From Phytophthora hibernalis (Eukaryota; Oomycota; Peronosporomycetes; Peronosporales; Peronosporaceae): DNA of 64,000 nucleotides. The position numbers and the translations under genes are program-made. The notes under the pieces were generated by a model, which saw only the letters and a program-made list of their open reading frames with translations, was not told the origin of the DNA and ran no database searches. Below are positions 41,020 to 53,900 of the stretch, piece after piece; the stretch's first letter is position 1, and the number at the start of each line of letters is the position of its first letter. Where the stretch lies: NCBI GenBank assembly GCA_012656075.1, contig JAAKBF010000396.1, positions 173,231 to 237,230 of the forward strand. The letters run 5' to 3'.

Positions 41020-44000
41020 TCACTCGGCGATGGACTGCGGCTGCTGCGGTTGCTGCTGCGCTTTCATGACCTCCTGGTACAACAGGTCCTTGAGCGTCTG
41101 CGGGTCGTACGACATCTGCGCGTAGTCGAACTGCGTCAGGTTCGTTGCCACATCCGCGTGGCACGGCTGCTCCAGCTGCGGGTCGCGCCACTGGCTCACG
41201 TACGGGTGCTCCAGCGCCTCAGAGGCGGTGATACGCTTGGCCGGGTCGAACTGCAGCAGGCGATCCAGAAGGTCGAGTCCGTCCGGGTTCGCCTCCGGGA
41301 AGACCTGCGCCCAGTCCACCTTGGGCACCTGTTGACTCTGGATAAGGAACTGCCGCCCAGCATAGCGACGCGCCACGGGGTTATCGCAGAAGCTGAAAGT
41401 CGTAGGCGTGCCCACAATGTCCACGATCACTTTGAGCTGGTCCACATACGACGTACCCGGGAACATGATACGCCGGCCCAGTAGCTCGGCGAAGATGCAG
41501 CCAATCGACCACATATCGATAGCCTTGGTATACGCGTTCGCCAGCAGCAGCTCAGGAGCACGATACCACCGAGTGACCACGTACTCCGACAGCCCTTCCG
41601 CCAGGTCCCGATCGTTCGCATGCCGCGCAAGTCCAAAGTCACAAATCTTGATCCGACAGTCCGAATTCACGAGAATATTGCTTGGTTTCAAGTCGCGGTG
41701 CAACACGTCCACTGAGTGCAGGTACTGAATACCGCAGAGCATCTGGTACAAGAAGTACTGCACCTGATCATCGCTTAAACTCTCCTTCGAGTGGATAATT
41801 CGGCACAGGTCCGTTTCCATGAGCGGCTGAATAATGTACAGGTCTTCGAAATGCTCGTAGTCTAGCGGCCGCTGCAGCTCATGGAAACCCATGAGGCACG
41901 GGTGGGTGCCAATCTCGCTCATGAGCTTAATCTCGCGCAGAGCCAAAGTGCCACCTTCGGATGCCGCAAGAACTGACCTAGTTTCTTGATCGCAAAAGTG
42001 CCGCCGTGGACAAAGTCACTCGCAGCGATCACCTCGCCGTAGGTACCTTTCCCCACAATTTTGACCATGCGGTACTTTTCTGCCAACTGATAGCGTACGC
42101 CGTTGATAACGAACTGGTGCATGACCTCTTCTCCAGGAGGCGCGAACTGCTGTGTTAGCCTTGCGAATGAGCGAAAGCTATTGCGCGCCGATGGGCTATC
42201 GAAAGACGCGAGCGAAGCAGCGCCAACACTGCCGTCATCTGAGCAGAAGCTATCTCGATAACTGTCTCTAAAGCTTGACGTCGACGATCGCTGCGAGACC
42301 GATCGATGTGACATGGACGAGATCGTGAGTCCTAGCAGGAGTTTGCCAAAGAAGCTCTGGTGGTCGTTCGACAGCACGTAGCTCTGCAGTTCGCCTACCC
42401 TGGACGCATTGCTGCCGGTTTTCTTCCGACTCCGTCGCCCCATCAACCGACTGGAGATTGTTCCACCTGTGCTAATACTACTGACGCCATTGCTTCCGTT
42501 CAAAAAGCTCGCGAGGTTCACGTGAGTGCGCGCAACAACTTCGTGGTTGGAGGAGCGACAGCATTCAACGAGCAAGACTGTGTTGTCATCTCGTGACAGT
42601 CGATCAAACTGCAAAAACAGTTCCTGCTGGTAGTTGTAGGACCACGACGGCGCAATTTCGCTTCCGGAAGAATCAGAGGGCACTCTACAGGGACAGCGCC
42701 CCTGGATTGAGCCTCTGTATGCCACACGCCTTCAAACTCGTTGGTATCTAACGAACAGCGCACGAAGAACTCGTCACCTTGCAGCTCCCGCGACCGAACG
42801 TCCGTGATCTGGTGCAAGTGGATCGAAACCACGTATCCGCCGACCACTGATTCACGAATGCGCTCTGCCAGTGAAGGCAATGTGAGGTTCGTAGTGCAGC
42901 CCGGTGCCTTGAACACCACACTGGAGGCCACGACGTCACCGAAAATCTCCCAACGACTCACGCGACCACTATCGCCCGGCTTGAAGTGCAGCTTGTGCGT
43001 CCACTGCTGCATAAACGTCGTTTGGTTGTATCGCACTTGCATGGTTTCCCTGCCCGAGATGACGACCACGCGGTTGCGGTTCCGGCGGTGGCGCGGTTCA
43101 AAATCCGGGCTCTGGTCGCGCTCCTCGTCCTCCTCGAGCTGAATGCTCTCCACAATGAACTGCTCCATCTGTACAGACTGGGACAATCTGGAAAAGTACT
43201 CCAATACACCTCCAAAGCCGCGATACTTGCCCTCGAACGGCACCATGGGCAGGTAGTTGCTGCGTAGGATCACGTCCGACTTCAAGAGCGAGAAAAAGCG
43301 GACCAACACGTGGTCCATGGGAGGCAACACATTGGTCTTGGCGAGGGGCTGGTCCGGCGTGACCGGCACGAACGCAGCCGTCGGTTTCTTGCCGCCCGGG
43401 AGTGTCAACGTGAGACTCGACCTGTCCGTGTCTTCAGCAGATCCGACCCCGGGAGTGGACGGCCGACCGGCGGACGGAGAAAGCGGTGCGTCCATCCTGA
43501 CGCCCATTTCGTCGGCCGTGACGCGCGCACACAGAGCCGCGTAAAAGTACTCGTAGCCGCGGTAGAAGTCGGCCACGCCCGTGCGCACCTGCTGCACGGT
43601 CGGACGCACGTGGCCCGAGAGGTCGTGGTCGGCGATGGCGTTGGCCACGAACTGCAGCCACACGTGTTTGCTGGCCTCCGAGTTGGTGCGGAAGTGCAGC
43701 TGGTGGCCCTTGTGCGTGGCCAGGGTGAAGCGGAAGGCCGACTCGTCCGACTCGGCCGACGGACTCGTAGGAGCGTCGGCTGCGTCCGACGTCGGGCCCG
43801 CGCCGGCCACGGGCGTGGAAGTAGCGGAACCTGATTGGACTGAAGTTGGTGCAGAGGCCACGCCCAGAAGCTCCTCCACGTCCCAGGCCTTGACGAGCGC
43901 CACACGGTCCGAGAAGCCGAACTTTCCCTTCTTGATCTTGGACTTGGCATTCTGTCGACGCGCGTCCTCCTCCGACAGGTAGCAGTAGAGCGCGCGGCCT

Positions 44001-44236
44001 CGTAACACGAAGTAGTACGTCTCCCAGTGCTTGAGCCAGTCGCTGCGCTTCTGTAGATAGCCCTCCCAGTGGAAACGCAGAGGGACGTCCCCTCTGTGGT
44101 GGTGCGTGGAGGGCGCGGCCGCCGGGGAGATGGACACGGACGAACCCGAAGACGCGCGCGACTTGAGCTCGTACGACGCCGACAGCCGCAGCTCGTCAGC
44201 GGACCGCACCGACATGCGAACAGGACTCTGCGTCAT
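41020..44236 (-). CDS. PH / NTF2-like / C2-like / MAP-kinase fusion protein (two frame breaks)
   Basis: Order from the N-terminus (44236): a Ser-rich head; a PH domain (WEGYLQKRSDWLKHWETYYFVL to HVWLQFVANAIADH, ~residues 55-200); an NTF2/SnoaL-like fold (LVRFFSLLKSDVILR to VRYNQTTFMQQWTHKLHF, ~315-420); a C2-like part (VVSIHLHQITDVRSREL to NHEVVARTHVNLASFL); then a protein kinase. The kinase has VGKGTYGEV, AIKKL, HRDLKPSNILVN, DFGLA and WYRAPE, and its closest style is ERK-type MAPK. The activation lip reads SEY where TEY is usual. A Gln-rich tail ends at 41020. One-base breaks lie near 42650 and 41955, with conserved sequence on both sides, so I treat it as one gene. It could be a MAPK recruited to phosphoinositide membranes (inference). 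Confidence 0.75.
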
Positions 44237-44965
44237 GCTCTTGGTATTGCTACCGGTATGTGAATGCTGAACCCACGACCTGTCGAGAGCTCATAATCAG
44301 TGTGCGGAACGTAAACATAAATTTTCAAGGGAAGTTTGTTCAGTGTGTAAAAACACAAGTCTCAGCATCAAGCCTCAGCATGAGCTCTCCACGACGTCCA
44401 GACAGCAGCAACGGCAGCTCTGGGAGGCTACGTACCGGTACGGTATCAAGAACGACATGATGCGGCTACGTTGCAGCAACGAGGAGTATGTGACGCGCTC
44501 CGGTCTGCACCTACTGTGGGTCGTCAGTAAAGTACGCCATGAGTGACGTGCCAGTCAAAAGCAACTTAAGCTGAAGCGCGCCATCGCGGAGGCTGCTTCA
44601 GTCAGTCAAGTGTCGACGAAGTGTATGGCCCGTCCCGGTGCAGTCGCTTCAACTTGCCGTCCAATGGCCGCTCGCCACGCACATTTTGCTTAGTCTCCAG
44701 TTGTCGCAACTTCAGAGCTGAAAGATACAACAATCACAATCCCAAGGTTGATTGTGACCTGCTACTACTTCGCGAGCTTCAGGCGCGCAGACTTCCAGCA
44801 GCATGTGGCCAAATATGACGCGATCTCTGTCTTTAACGGGGTTTGGAGACGTCTTTAGGACATGATGGAGACCTGTTCCTGGCCAAGACGACGAGCAGCA
44901 CGCAAAAGACCTCACAATTCAATTTTCCAAGTCCAAAACCAACGAAATCAAACGCTAAACGAATC
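44237..44965. other. Spacer or degraded N-terminal part of the FAS acyltransferase
   Basis: Lies between the diverging MAPK-fusion and FAS genes. Fungal FAS has ~100-150 residues before the GGQG block, so some of this DNA probably encodes that N-terminus in broken frames (for example around 44740-44850 and 44843-44965), but I cannot trace it confidently. Confidence 0.35.
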
Positions 44966-47900
44966 ATGGGCATGACGGAGCCGACGCCACTGGCCGTGGC
45001 CATGAACGCGGGCAAGTTCAAGTTCATTCCGGAGTTCGGTGGCCAGGGGATCTCGTACTGGACGGAGCTACAGAGACTCTATGCTGCATCGGAAGCTGGT
45101 GCCACGTGCAAATTCATCGACGACGCGGCACACGCGCTTCTGGAGCAGTCAAGCACTCTCGAGGCTAAGGATTCTGCAGCCTTTGAAGCTGTCATTGACC
45201 TGCATTGCTGGCTGCAGACTCTGGAGATCGGTGATGCCCCGCGGGATTGAAAATGGACCGAGTGTTCTTCAGCATGCCGCTGTTGATGCTCACGCAATGT
45301 GCCAACTACCTCAATTTCCTCGAGCTCACGGGAGCGACCCACGAGTATGATCAAGAACTCCACCACTGCCATTGGCCACAGTCAGGGCATTATTGTGAGC
45401 GCGGTTGTCTTCTCAGCAGCTACAACCGCTCAAGAGTTTCATGAACTGGGTGTCACCGCCCTGCGCTACATGTTCTGGCAGGGGCTGCGCACACAAGAGA
45501 CGTACCAGGAACTCTTGACTCAGTGCGGTCGTGGTCGCAAGGAGGCTGAGAATGCTACTCCGATGCTAGCTGTGCGAGGGCTCGGGGAACCTGTTTCCAA
45601 GGCTATCGAGATTGCCAAGCGTCGAAGCAAGACATCGGATCTGCAGCTCTCACTCATAAATGCACCGGACATGGTGAACGTCACGGGGTTTCCGGCGACG
45701 TTGACGCTGCTGAAGCAGTCGCTTGAGGAACTGCTGAGCAAACTGGACGCGGACCAGACGCGCACTCCTCATTCACAGCGAAAGCCCGCGGGCTCGCTTT
45801 CGTTTTTGCCACTTTCAGCTCCCTTTCACACCCCATTGCTGGCTGCTGCTAAACCGAACGTGGTCCAGGATGCACAGCGTGTCATGTTCGAGCTTTAGGG
45901 AAGTCAACTGCAGATCCCCGTGCACACAACCAACGGCGATGTGGTCAACCTACAGACGAGTGATAACATTGTCGAGGCTCTTGTTAGCATGCAACTTCTG
46001 GAGATAGTAGATTGGACCGCGACATGGGCAACGATCGCAGAGCTGTACGCGGACACTACTCATATCTTGGAATTTGGCCCGGATGTTGGTGTGTCGAAGC
46101 TGAGTAACAAGGTCGCCGAAGGCTTGGGCATCGAGGTGGTGATCGCGACTGCCAAGTACCCGGTGATGAAATCGACGACGAAGTACGCCCCTCTGGTCGG
46201 CCTGCAACAGTTTATTGACGCGGCTCCGGCATTCAATCCGACTGAGGCGACGTGGGCGAAGAAGTTCGGCCCGCAAGTGACGGAGTCGGGCAAGCTGTGC
46301 AACAGATTCACGCGCGTGCTGAACAAACCGCCCGTGATGGTCGCAGGCATGACGCCGACTACTAGTTTGGAGGGCATCGACCTCGTGGCGGCTATCCAAA
46401 TGCTGGCTTCCACGGTGAGCTTGCCGCGGGTGGTCTGTCGCGTCCTAGTATCTTCGAAGATGCGGTGAACGAGCTCGTGTCGAAGATCAAGCCTGGCCTC
46501 GGCATCGCAATCAATATGATCTACCTGAACGCGAAACAGTGGGGTTTTCAGTTTCCCATGGTGCTTCGCATGCGTCGCAGTGGTGTGCCTATCGAGAGCA
46601 TTACGATCGGCGCCGGCATCCCGACGAAGGAGCGTGCTCTTGAAATGATGTCGCAGCTGATGGCAGTGGGCATCAAGATAGTGTGCTTCAAGTCCGGATC
46701 GGTGGTCGGCATCTACGCGGTGCTAGAGATTGCAGCGGCGATGCCGACTATGAATGTGATGTTGCAGTGGACTGGTGGTCGCGCTGGTGGCCACCACAGC
46801 TTTGAAGACTTCCACCAGCCGATGGGAAAGACGTATGCGCCGCATGCCGAACGTGCTGCTGGTTGTTGGCTCTGGTTTCGGCAACTGGGAGGACTCGAAG
46901 CAGTACCTCACGGGCGAATGGAGCTTGGCCCGTGGACACCTGCACAAGATGCCTGCCGATGGTATCCTGATAGGGTCTCGCGTGATGGTTGCGAGAGAGG
47001 CTGCAACTGCGCCGGATGTGAAGAAGCTGCTTGTGGACACGCCCGGTATCGAGTCGGAGCTGGAGTGGGAAACAAGCTACACAGGTGCTGTGGGCGGTGT
47101 GGTCACGGTCACTTCGGAGCTCGGTGAGCCCATTCATGTTGTGGCCAACCGCTGCGCTCTGCTGTGGAAGGAGTTTGACGACAAGTACTTCTCCATCCCG
47201 CGCGAGCAGGTGGAGCTGGCGCTTCGTCTCAACAAGAACGACATCATCGCGTGTCTGAACGCGGACTATCAGAAACCATACTTCGGCTGCAAATGCGATG
47301 TCGAGACGGGCGAGAGAATCCCGGTCGACCTGGAGGAGATGTCGTACGGAGACGTGCTGACGCGTATGATCGACTTGATGTACGTGGGGATCGAAGGTAA
47401 GCCACAGCGCTGGGTGCACGAAACGTACTTCTCGCGGGTGAGCAAGTTTCTCACGCGCACCGAGGAGAGTTTCCGCCGCGAAAGCTCAGGCGAGTTGTTT
47501 GACCAGTCGGAGCTGAAGGCGAACCCGAGGGGTACGGTGACCGCTTTCATTGCGAAGTACCCTCAGATAGTGTCGACGTTGTTGTCCGTCCCGGACTGCG
47601 ACTTCTTCCTGGACATCTGCCGCACGGGTGGTAAGCCGGTGAACTTCGTGCCTGCGATCGACACCGAGTTCAAGACATGGTTCAAGAAGGACTCGTTGTG
47701 GTACTCGGAGGACTTGGACGCGGTTCCTGCGTGCGATGCAGAGCGCGTGTTCATTCTCCAGGGGCCCATGGCTGTTCGCTACAGCACGGTGGTGGACGAG
47801 CCCGTTGCGGACATCCTTGGTGGCATTGCCGACGGCTTCGCCAACGTTATGAAGGAAAGCGGTGCGATCGCTGCTGTGGCGACTCCGGTTGTCAACAAGA

Positions 47901-50900
47901 AAGTGGATATTGCCGGCGTCAACGTGACGGAGACTGACAACAGCGTGGAGGTGCCGATCCCTACTGACGAGAGTGCCCTGCCGTCTGCAGATGTGTGGCT
48001 TGCTGCTCTAGCTTCGTCGGTTAATGACAAGGACTGGCTGAACGCGCCTATCTCGTCGACGCACGTCGTCGAGGAGAAGAAGTGGCTTCCAAACCCGGTC
48101 CGCCAGCTTCTCGTTCCCCAGGTGAATCAGACGTACGTGATCGACGCAGCTGGTATTCAAGTTTTCGACAGCTCCATTGACATTTCTGGGCCTGTGATCG
48201 ATATCACGAAGAAAGATGCAGGCATTGCGGTCGTTTTGAACGAGGTTCGTCCAGCCGTGACTGGACTGTCGGCTGCTGTCGTGGTGCTGGAGATGACGTT
48301 CCAGTATCACCCCGAGCTGGCGAGCTCGATCCATGCTGAAGGCAGCGGCTTCATCGACAAAGTGAAGGCGTTCTACTCCTGCTTCTGGGTGGCGATTGAG
48401 GGCAAGGAGAAGGAGTCGTGTGATGCTGCATGCGCGGAAAGTGTGCTGTCCTCTTTCACGGCCGAGTTCTCCATGACATCGTCGTGTACCGCACTGCGCT
48501 GGGTATCAGTGACGAGGAGGTCGGCGCTCCGGCTGACTACTCGACGATCGTGGCGTGGCGTCCACTGATCCAGTCGGTGTTTACGAAGGAAGTAAGGGCA
48601 ACTTGCTGGACTTGGTGCACCGGAAACACTCGTACAAGCTCCTGTCGTCGCGCAAGGCTTCCGCTACATTCCTGCCTGGCGACGACATTGTGAGCACGTC
48701 GAACGTTGGCAGTTTGCGTATTATTGACAGTGGCAAGATCGTCCACGGCGTTGCCATTATTTCGCTGAAGGTGGTGAATGAAGAGATGGTAGAAGTGCTT
48801 GAGCCTCTCGTGGAGATACACAGCGAGTTCCTTATCCGTGGTTCTTTCGACGACTTTGAGTCAACTTTCTCGATTGACAATTCGACGGAGGAGTTTGTGC
48901 CCAGCCGGCGGGAAGACGTGGAGATCCTCAAGGTGAAGTCGTGGTTGAAGCTTGCAGCCGAGATCTCCATTAATGTCGGCGATCACCTGGCGTTCCAGTT
49001 GACGACGAAGAAACAGTATGCGTCGATCGGCTCGTTGAGTTCCGTCGAGATGTCGGGTACGCTGCTCCGGGAGGAGGCAGGCTCGAAGGTGGAGATTGGC
49101 ACAGTGGATTTCAAGAGCCACGACGTGAACGAGAGTCCCGTTGTAGCGTTCTTGCGCCAGATGCAGCCGCAGGATGCCAAGTCGGCCGGTATCTTCTCGA
49201 ACGGTGGCTCCTACATGCTGGAGAAGCCGCTGGAGATCAATGTGCCGACCAACGCCTTAGCGTATGCGGTGGCGTCTCGCGACCTGAACCCGATCCATCG
49301 CTCCAAGTACGCAGCCATCCTAGGAAATCTCCCTAAGGGCAAGCCGATCATGCACGGTCTGTGGACTGCAACCAAGGTCCGCGCCCTTGTCATTCAAAGA
49401 TTTGGACTAGGCGTTGACAGCAATGTGGTGGACTACGACGTGAACTTTGACGGTATGGTACCCGGGTGACAAGCTCTTCATCCAGGCCCGTCACATCGGC
49501 CTTGACATGACAAGAAGATTTTGTCGGTTGAGGTTGTGAACGGTTTGGCTGAGCGCGTGGTCAGTGCGCGCGCTACTGTGAAGCAAGCACCGATGGCGTT
49601 TGTGTTCACCGGCCAGGGTTCTGCTGCAGTTGGTATGGGTATGGACCGCTACCAGGAGTCCTCGGTCGCCCGTGACATTTGGAACCGCGGCGACGTGCAC
49701 TTACTCAACACGTTCGGTTTCTCGATCCTGGACATTGTGCGTAAGAACCCCAAGTCGATCACGGTGCATTTTGGTGGCTTGAAGGGCCGTAAGATTCGCG
49801 TAAAGTACATGACCTTGACGTGCGAAGACCCAGTGACTGGTGAAATTGTGCCGCTCCTGCCTGAAATCAGCGCGCGTACGCAAAGCTTCACTTTCTCCAT
49901 GCCTGAAGGTTTGCTGTTTGCGACTCAGTTCAACCAGCCGGCGCTAGTCCTGCTGGAGAAAGCAATGTTCTATGAGATTGAGACCGCACAGCTAATCCCG
50001 GAAGACGCTTACTTCGCTGGACACTCGCTTGGAGAGTACGCTGGTTTGAGCTCGTTTGCAGGAGCCCTAGCTCTGGAAGACGTCGTGGATGTGGTGTTTT
50101 TGCGTGGTTTAATCATGCAAAAAGCTGTGAAGCGCGATGAGGAGGGCCGCTCTGACTACGGCATGGTCGCGGCAAACCCCACACGTGTCCGCCCCCACTT
50201 CACGGAACAGATCATGCACAAGCTCGTGAACGACATCGAGGTTGCGTCAGGCAGGCTTCTGCAGGTGGTAAATTTCAACATTCAGCAGCACCAGTACGTC
50301 GTTGCTGGTGAAAACGTGAACTTGGAGACGCTGTCGCTTGCGCTGTCCGCTTTCAAAACACTGAAGTCGACTGCCACTGAAGACGTGGAGAAGATCATCG
50401 CCGACTCGTTGGAGCAAGCCCGTTTCCGCAAGGAGAAGTGCGACCAGAGCGGTCGTCCGTTCACTCTGGCCAGAGGCTTGGCGACGATTCCGCTGGTTGG
50501 CATTGATGTTCCTTTTCACTCACGTGAGCTACTTGGTGGAGTGCCATCGTTCCGTGCGCTGCTCAGGAGCAAGTTCAACCCTCAGGTGCTGGAGCGCCAG
50601 CTGCCGCTTCTGGTGAACCGCTACGTCCCGAACTTGGTGGCTACTCTGTTTTCGCTGGAGCGCTCGTACTTCGAGAAAGTTTATGAAGCGACCAAGAGCC
50701 CATACCTTGCGGAGGTTCTGGACCCGATGCAATGGCATTTGACGACGAAGTCCCAACTCGCGCACCTGCTTGTGGTGGAGCTATTGGCGTACCAGTTTGC
50801 TTCTCCTGTGCAATGGATCAAGACGCAGGCGCTTCTGTTCTCGTAGGGTGATGTTCGCTGCTTTGTGGGATTGGACCTGCTCCGACGTTGACAAACATGG

Positions 50901-53900
50901 CGCTGCGCACTCTTCAGGTTGGCGACTTCCCTGTTGTGTCGCGAAAGATTATGTGGTACCAGCGCGACCGCGAGGTCGTACACTTCGAGGAGGAGACGTC
51001 AAATATCTCTGCCTCCGAGTACGCGCGTAGCTTGGCCGTTGAAGCTACGGCCGTTGCAGCGAAAACTGCTGATGAGTTTTCTCAGAAGGTGGAGGCGGTC
51101 CCTGCTGCTCCGGTTCCGGCCCCAGTAACTTTGTACCTGCCAAGCAAGCGCAGGTCGCTCCTCCCGCCGTTGCCTGCGTTGCTGAGGATTCCCCGGTTGT
51201 TGCACTGCATGCTCTCCGTGTCCTTCTCGCTGTGCGCCTGAACAAGGAACTGGTCGATGTCAAGGAGGACACGGACGTCAAGACGCTCTGCGCTGGCAAG
51301 TCTGCTGTGCAGAACGAGATTCTTGGCGACCTCGAAAAGGAGTTTGGTGGTGGTGTCCCGAGGGCACTGGTGAGGTTCCCCTGAAGGAGCTTGCGTCCAA
51401 GTTATCTGGATACAACACGCTGGGAAATGTGACGAATGGTCTGATCAATAAGGTGGTGGCGAGCAAAATGCCTGGTGGCTTCACGATGTCGAGCAGCAAG
51501 GAGTACTTGAGCACTGAAAAGGGTCTCGGTTCTGGTCGCATGGGGAGCGTTCTGGTTCACTCTCTGCTTCTTGCCCTGCAGGCTCGTTTCAAGAGTGATG
51601 CAGATGCACGCAAGTGGCTGGACGACTGCGTGAGCGGCTACGAGTCGTTCGCTGGTGTCTCTCTCACCCACCCGGTGATGACTTTCCTCCTGGTGCTGTT
51701 GGCATGCCCTTCAACACCGCTTCAATCTCGACCCCCACGGTCAATGACAAGTCTGTTGAAGCGAAGCACGCCCTGCTGGTTGTTCTTGCGGCGAAGTTTG
51801 GAAAGGCCTTCAGCGAGATTTCAGAGACATCGACCATCAAGGAGCTGTCTGCCGGCAAGTCGGCTGTGCAGAACGAGATTATTGGTGACCTGGAATAGGA
51901 ATTTGGTTCAGCCCCTGACGATGCGGCTGATATGACGGTGGTCGAGCTGGCAAGCAAATTCCCTGAGTACGCCTCCCCAGGTAAAGTGACCAGTGCTCTG
52001 ATCGCGAAGATGCTTGCGAGTAAGATACCTGGTGGTTTTAGCCTGTCGGTGATCAAGGAGTACTTGTCTAGAGAGCGCTGCCTGCCGAGCGGCCGCATCG
52101 AAAATGTACTGCTGCACGGTCTGACCCAGAACCCGAAGCAACGTCTTACAGACGACGCAACAGCCAAGAAATGGCTGGATGGCGTGGTAGACGGCTACGC
52201 AAAATATGCCGGCATCGACATCCCTTACCTGTCGAGGATAGGAGCCGTGGTAGGTTGTCAGGCAATGGGCCAGCAGGTGATGCAGTCGAGTTCTTTGCCC
52301 AGTGATTTCGAGAAGCGCCTGAAAACTATGATCGCAGACCAGATCGACGCATTGAACTCCTACCTTGGCGATGATCACCTGAATTGGCACCGTAAAGTTG
52401 AAACAGAGGTGGAATTGCGCGAGGACTTGAAGACGTCCGTGTCGCAGTGGGTGACGGAGCACGGTGAGGTTTACAGTTCTGGTATTGCTGGCCAGTTCGA
52501 CGCGAAGAAGGAGCGCCAATATGATAGCTACTGGAACTGGGCGATCCAAGATGCCTTGCAGCTGTACTACCGCACTGCGGCAGCGGCCAAGGGCACAATC
52601 TCAAGCCCAAAGTTGGCTGTGGACGAAGGTCTGAACGCGCATTTCGAGGCAATGGCTCGTTTTATCAACAAGGACGTGGATACGATTGCGAACGACTCAA
52701 CGCGTCCGCCGCTCGAGTGGTTCAAGCCGTACCTGTGCAACCGTGCCACACCGGAGCTTTTGCAATGTACACAATTCTTCGTGTCTCGCGCCGAGGAGGA
52801 AAACAGTCCCGAGCTGGCTCAGGCAGTTCAACTTCTTGTTGAGCAAGTAGAGAAGTGGCTGAAAACAAACGTCCAGATTTTCTAGCCGACTCAGCCACGG
52901 CTGCGTATTCTCGAAAATGGTTAGCTTGAGTACACCGAAGTGGCTCGCGATGACGTAGCAGATTCCATCAACTACGTTGACGAGATTGCACGTGGGTTGG
53001 AGTACAACGATGATATCGAGATTGGCAAGGTTGCTGAATCCAACGTCACTATGACCAGCGCTGTTGGTTTTGAGTCGGCTCTGAACGTCAACAACGTAAA
53101 CAGCATTGGTACTGACAGCGACGATGGTGACGATTTGATCGACGATGAAGCTGGCAAGCTGCCCGCTAAGACCAAGAAAGTGACCCCTGTCGCTGGTTCC
53201 AAGCTCAACGCGCTGCGTGATTCATTACAAAAGCGTGCCAAGTCTGATTCGGAGATGTCGTTGGTTGCTCGTTCGTCCTCGCTGGGTTCCGATCTGAACG
53301 AAAACTTGAAGAAGGTTGTACTGCCATTCGCAAGCCTTCTGATGCGGACCCGACGATCCGTCTGTACGAGGTCGAGTCGACGTGTGTGTTGCTATCATGT
53401 ATGCGAGAGATGGCGACGGTGGGATTCTCCTTTGCTGGCAAGGTGGCACTGCTAACTGGTTGTGGTTAGAATTTTTTGGTGCCGAGGTTGTGAAGGCGCT
53501 ACTGGAGGGTGGTGCAACCGTGTTTGTGACGACGAGTAGCTTCAGCATGAAGACAAACGCTTTGTTCCGTGAAATTTACGAGCAGCACGGCAGCCACAGC
53601 AGCCGACTCATCGTCCTCCCGTTTAACCAGGCATCAAGGTAGACGTGCAGAAGCTGGTGGCACACATTTACAACGTGCACAAATTGGACCTGGACATCTT
53701 GATCCCGTTTGCTGCGTTGTCAGAGGTTGGCCGTACGATCACCGATATCGACGCGCGCTCGGAACTGGCACATCGCATCATGCTAACAAACACCATGCGG
53801 TTGCTGGGTGAGGTTGTGACTGCGAAAAAGACTCGTGGTATCACTACTCGCCCTGCGCTCGTGATCCTTCCGCTATCACCGAATCATGGCAGATTCGGCG

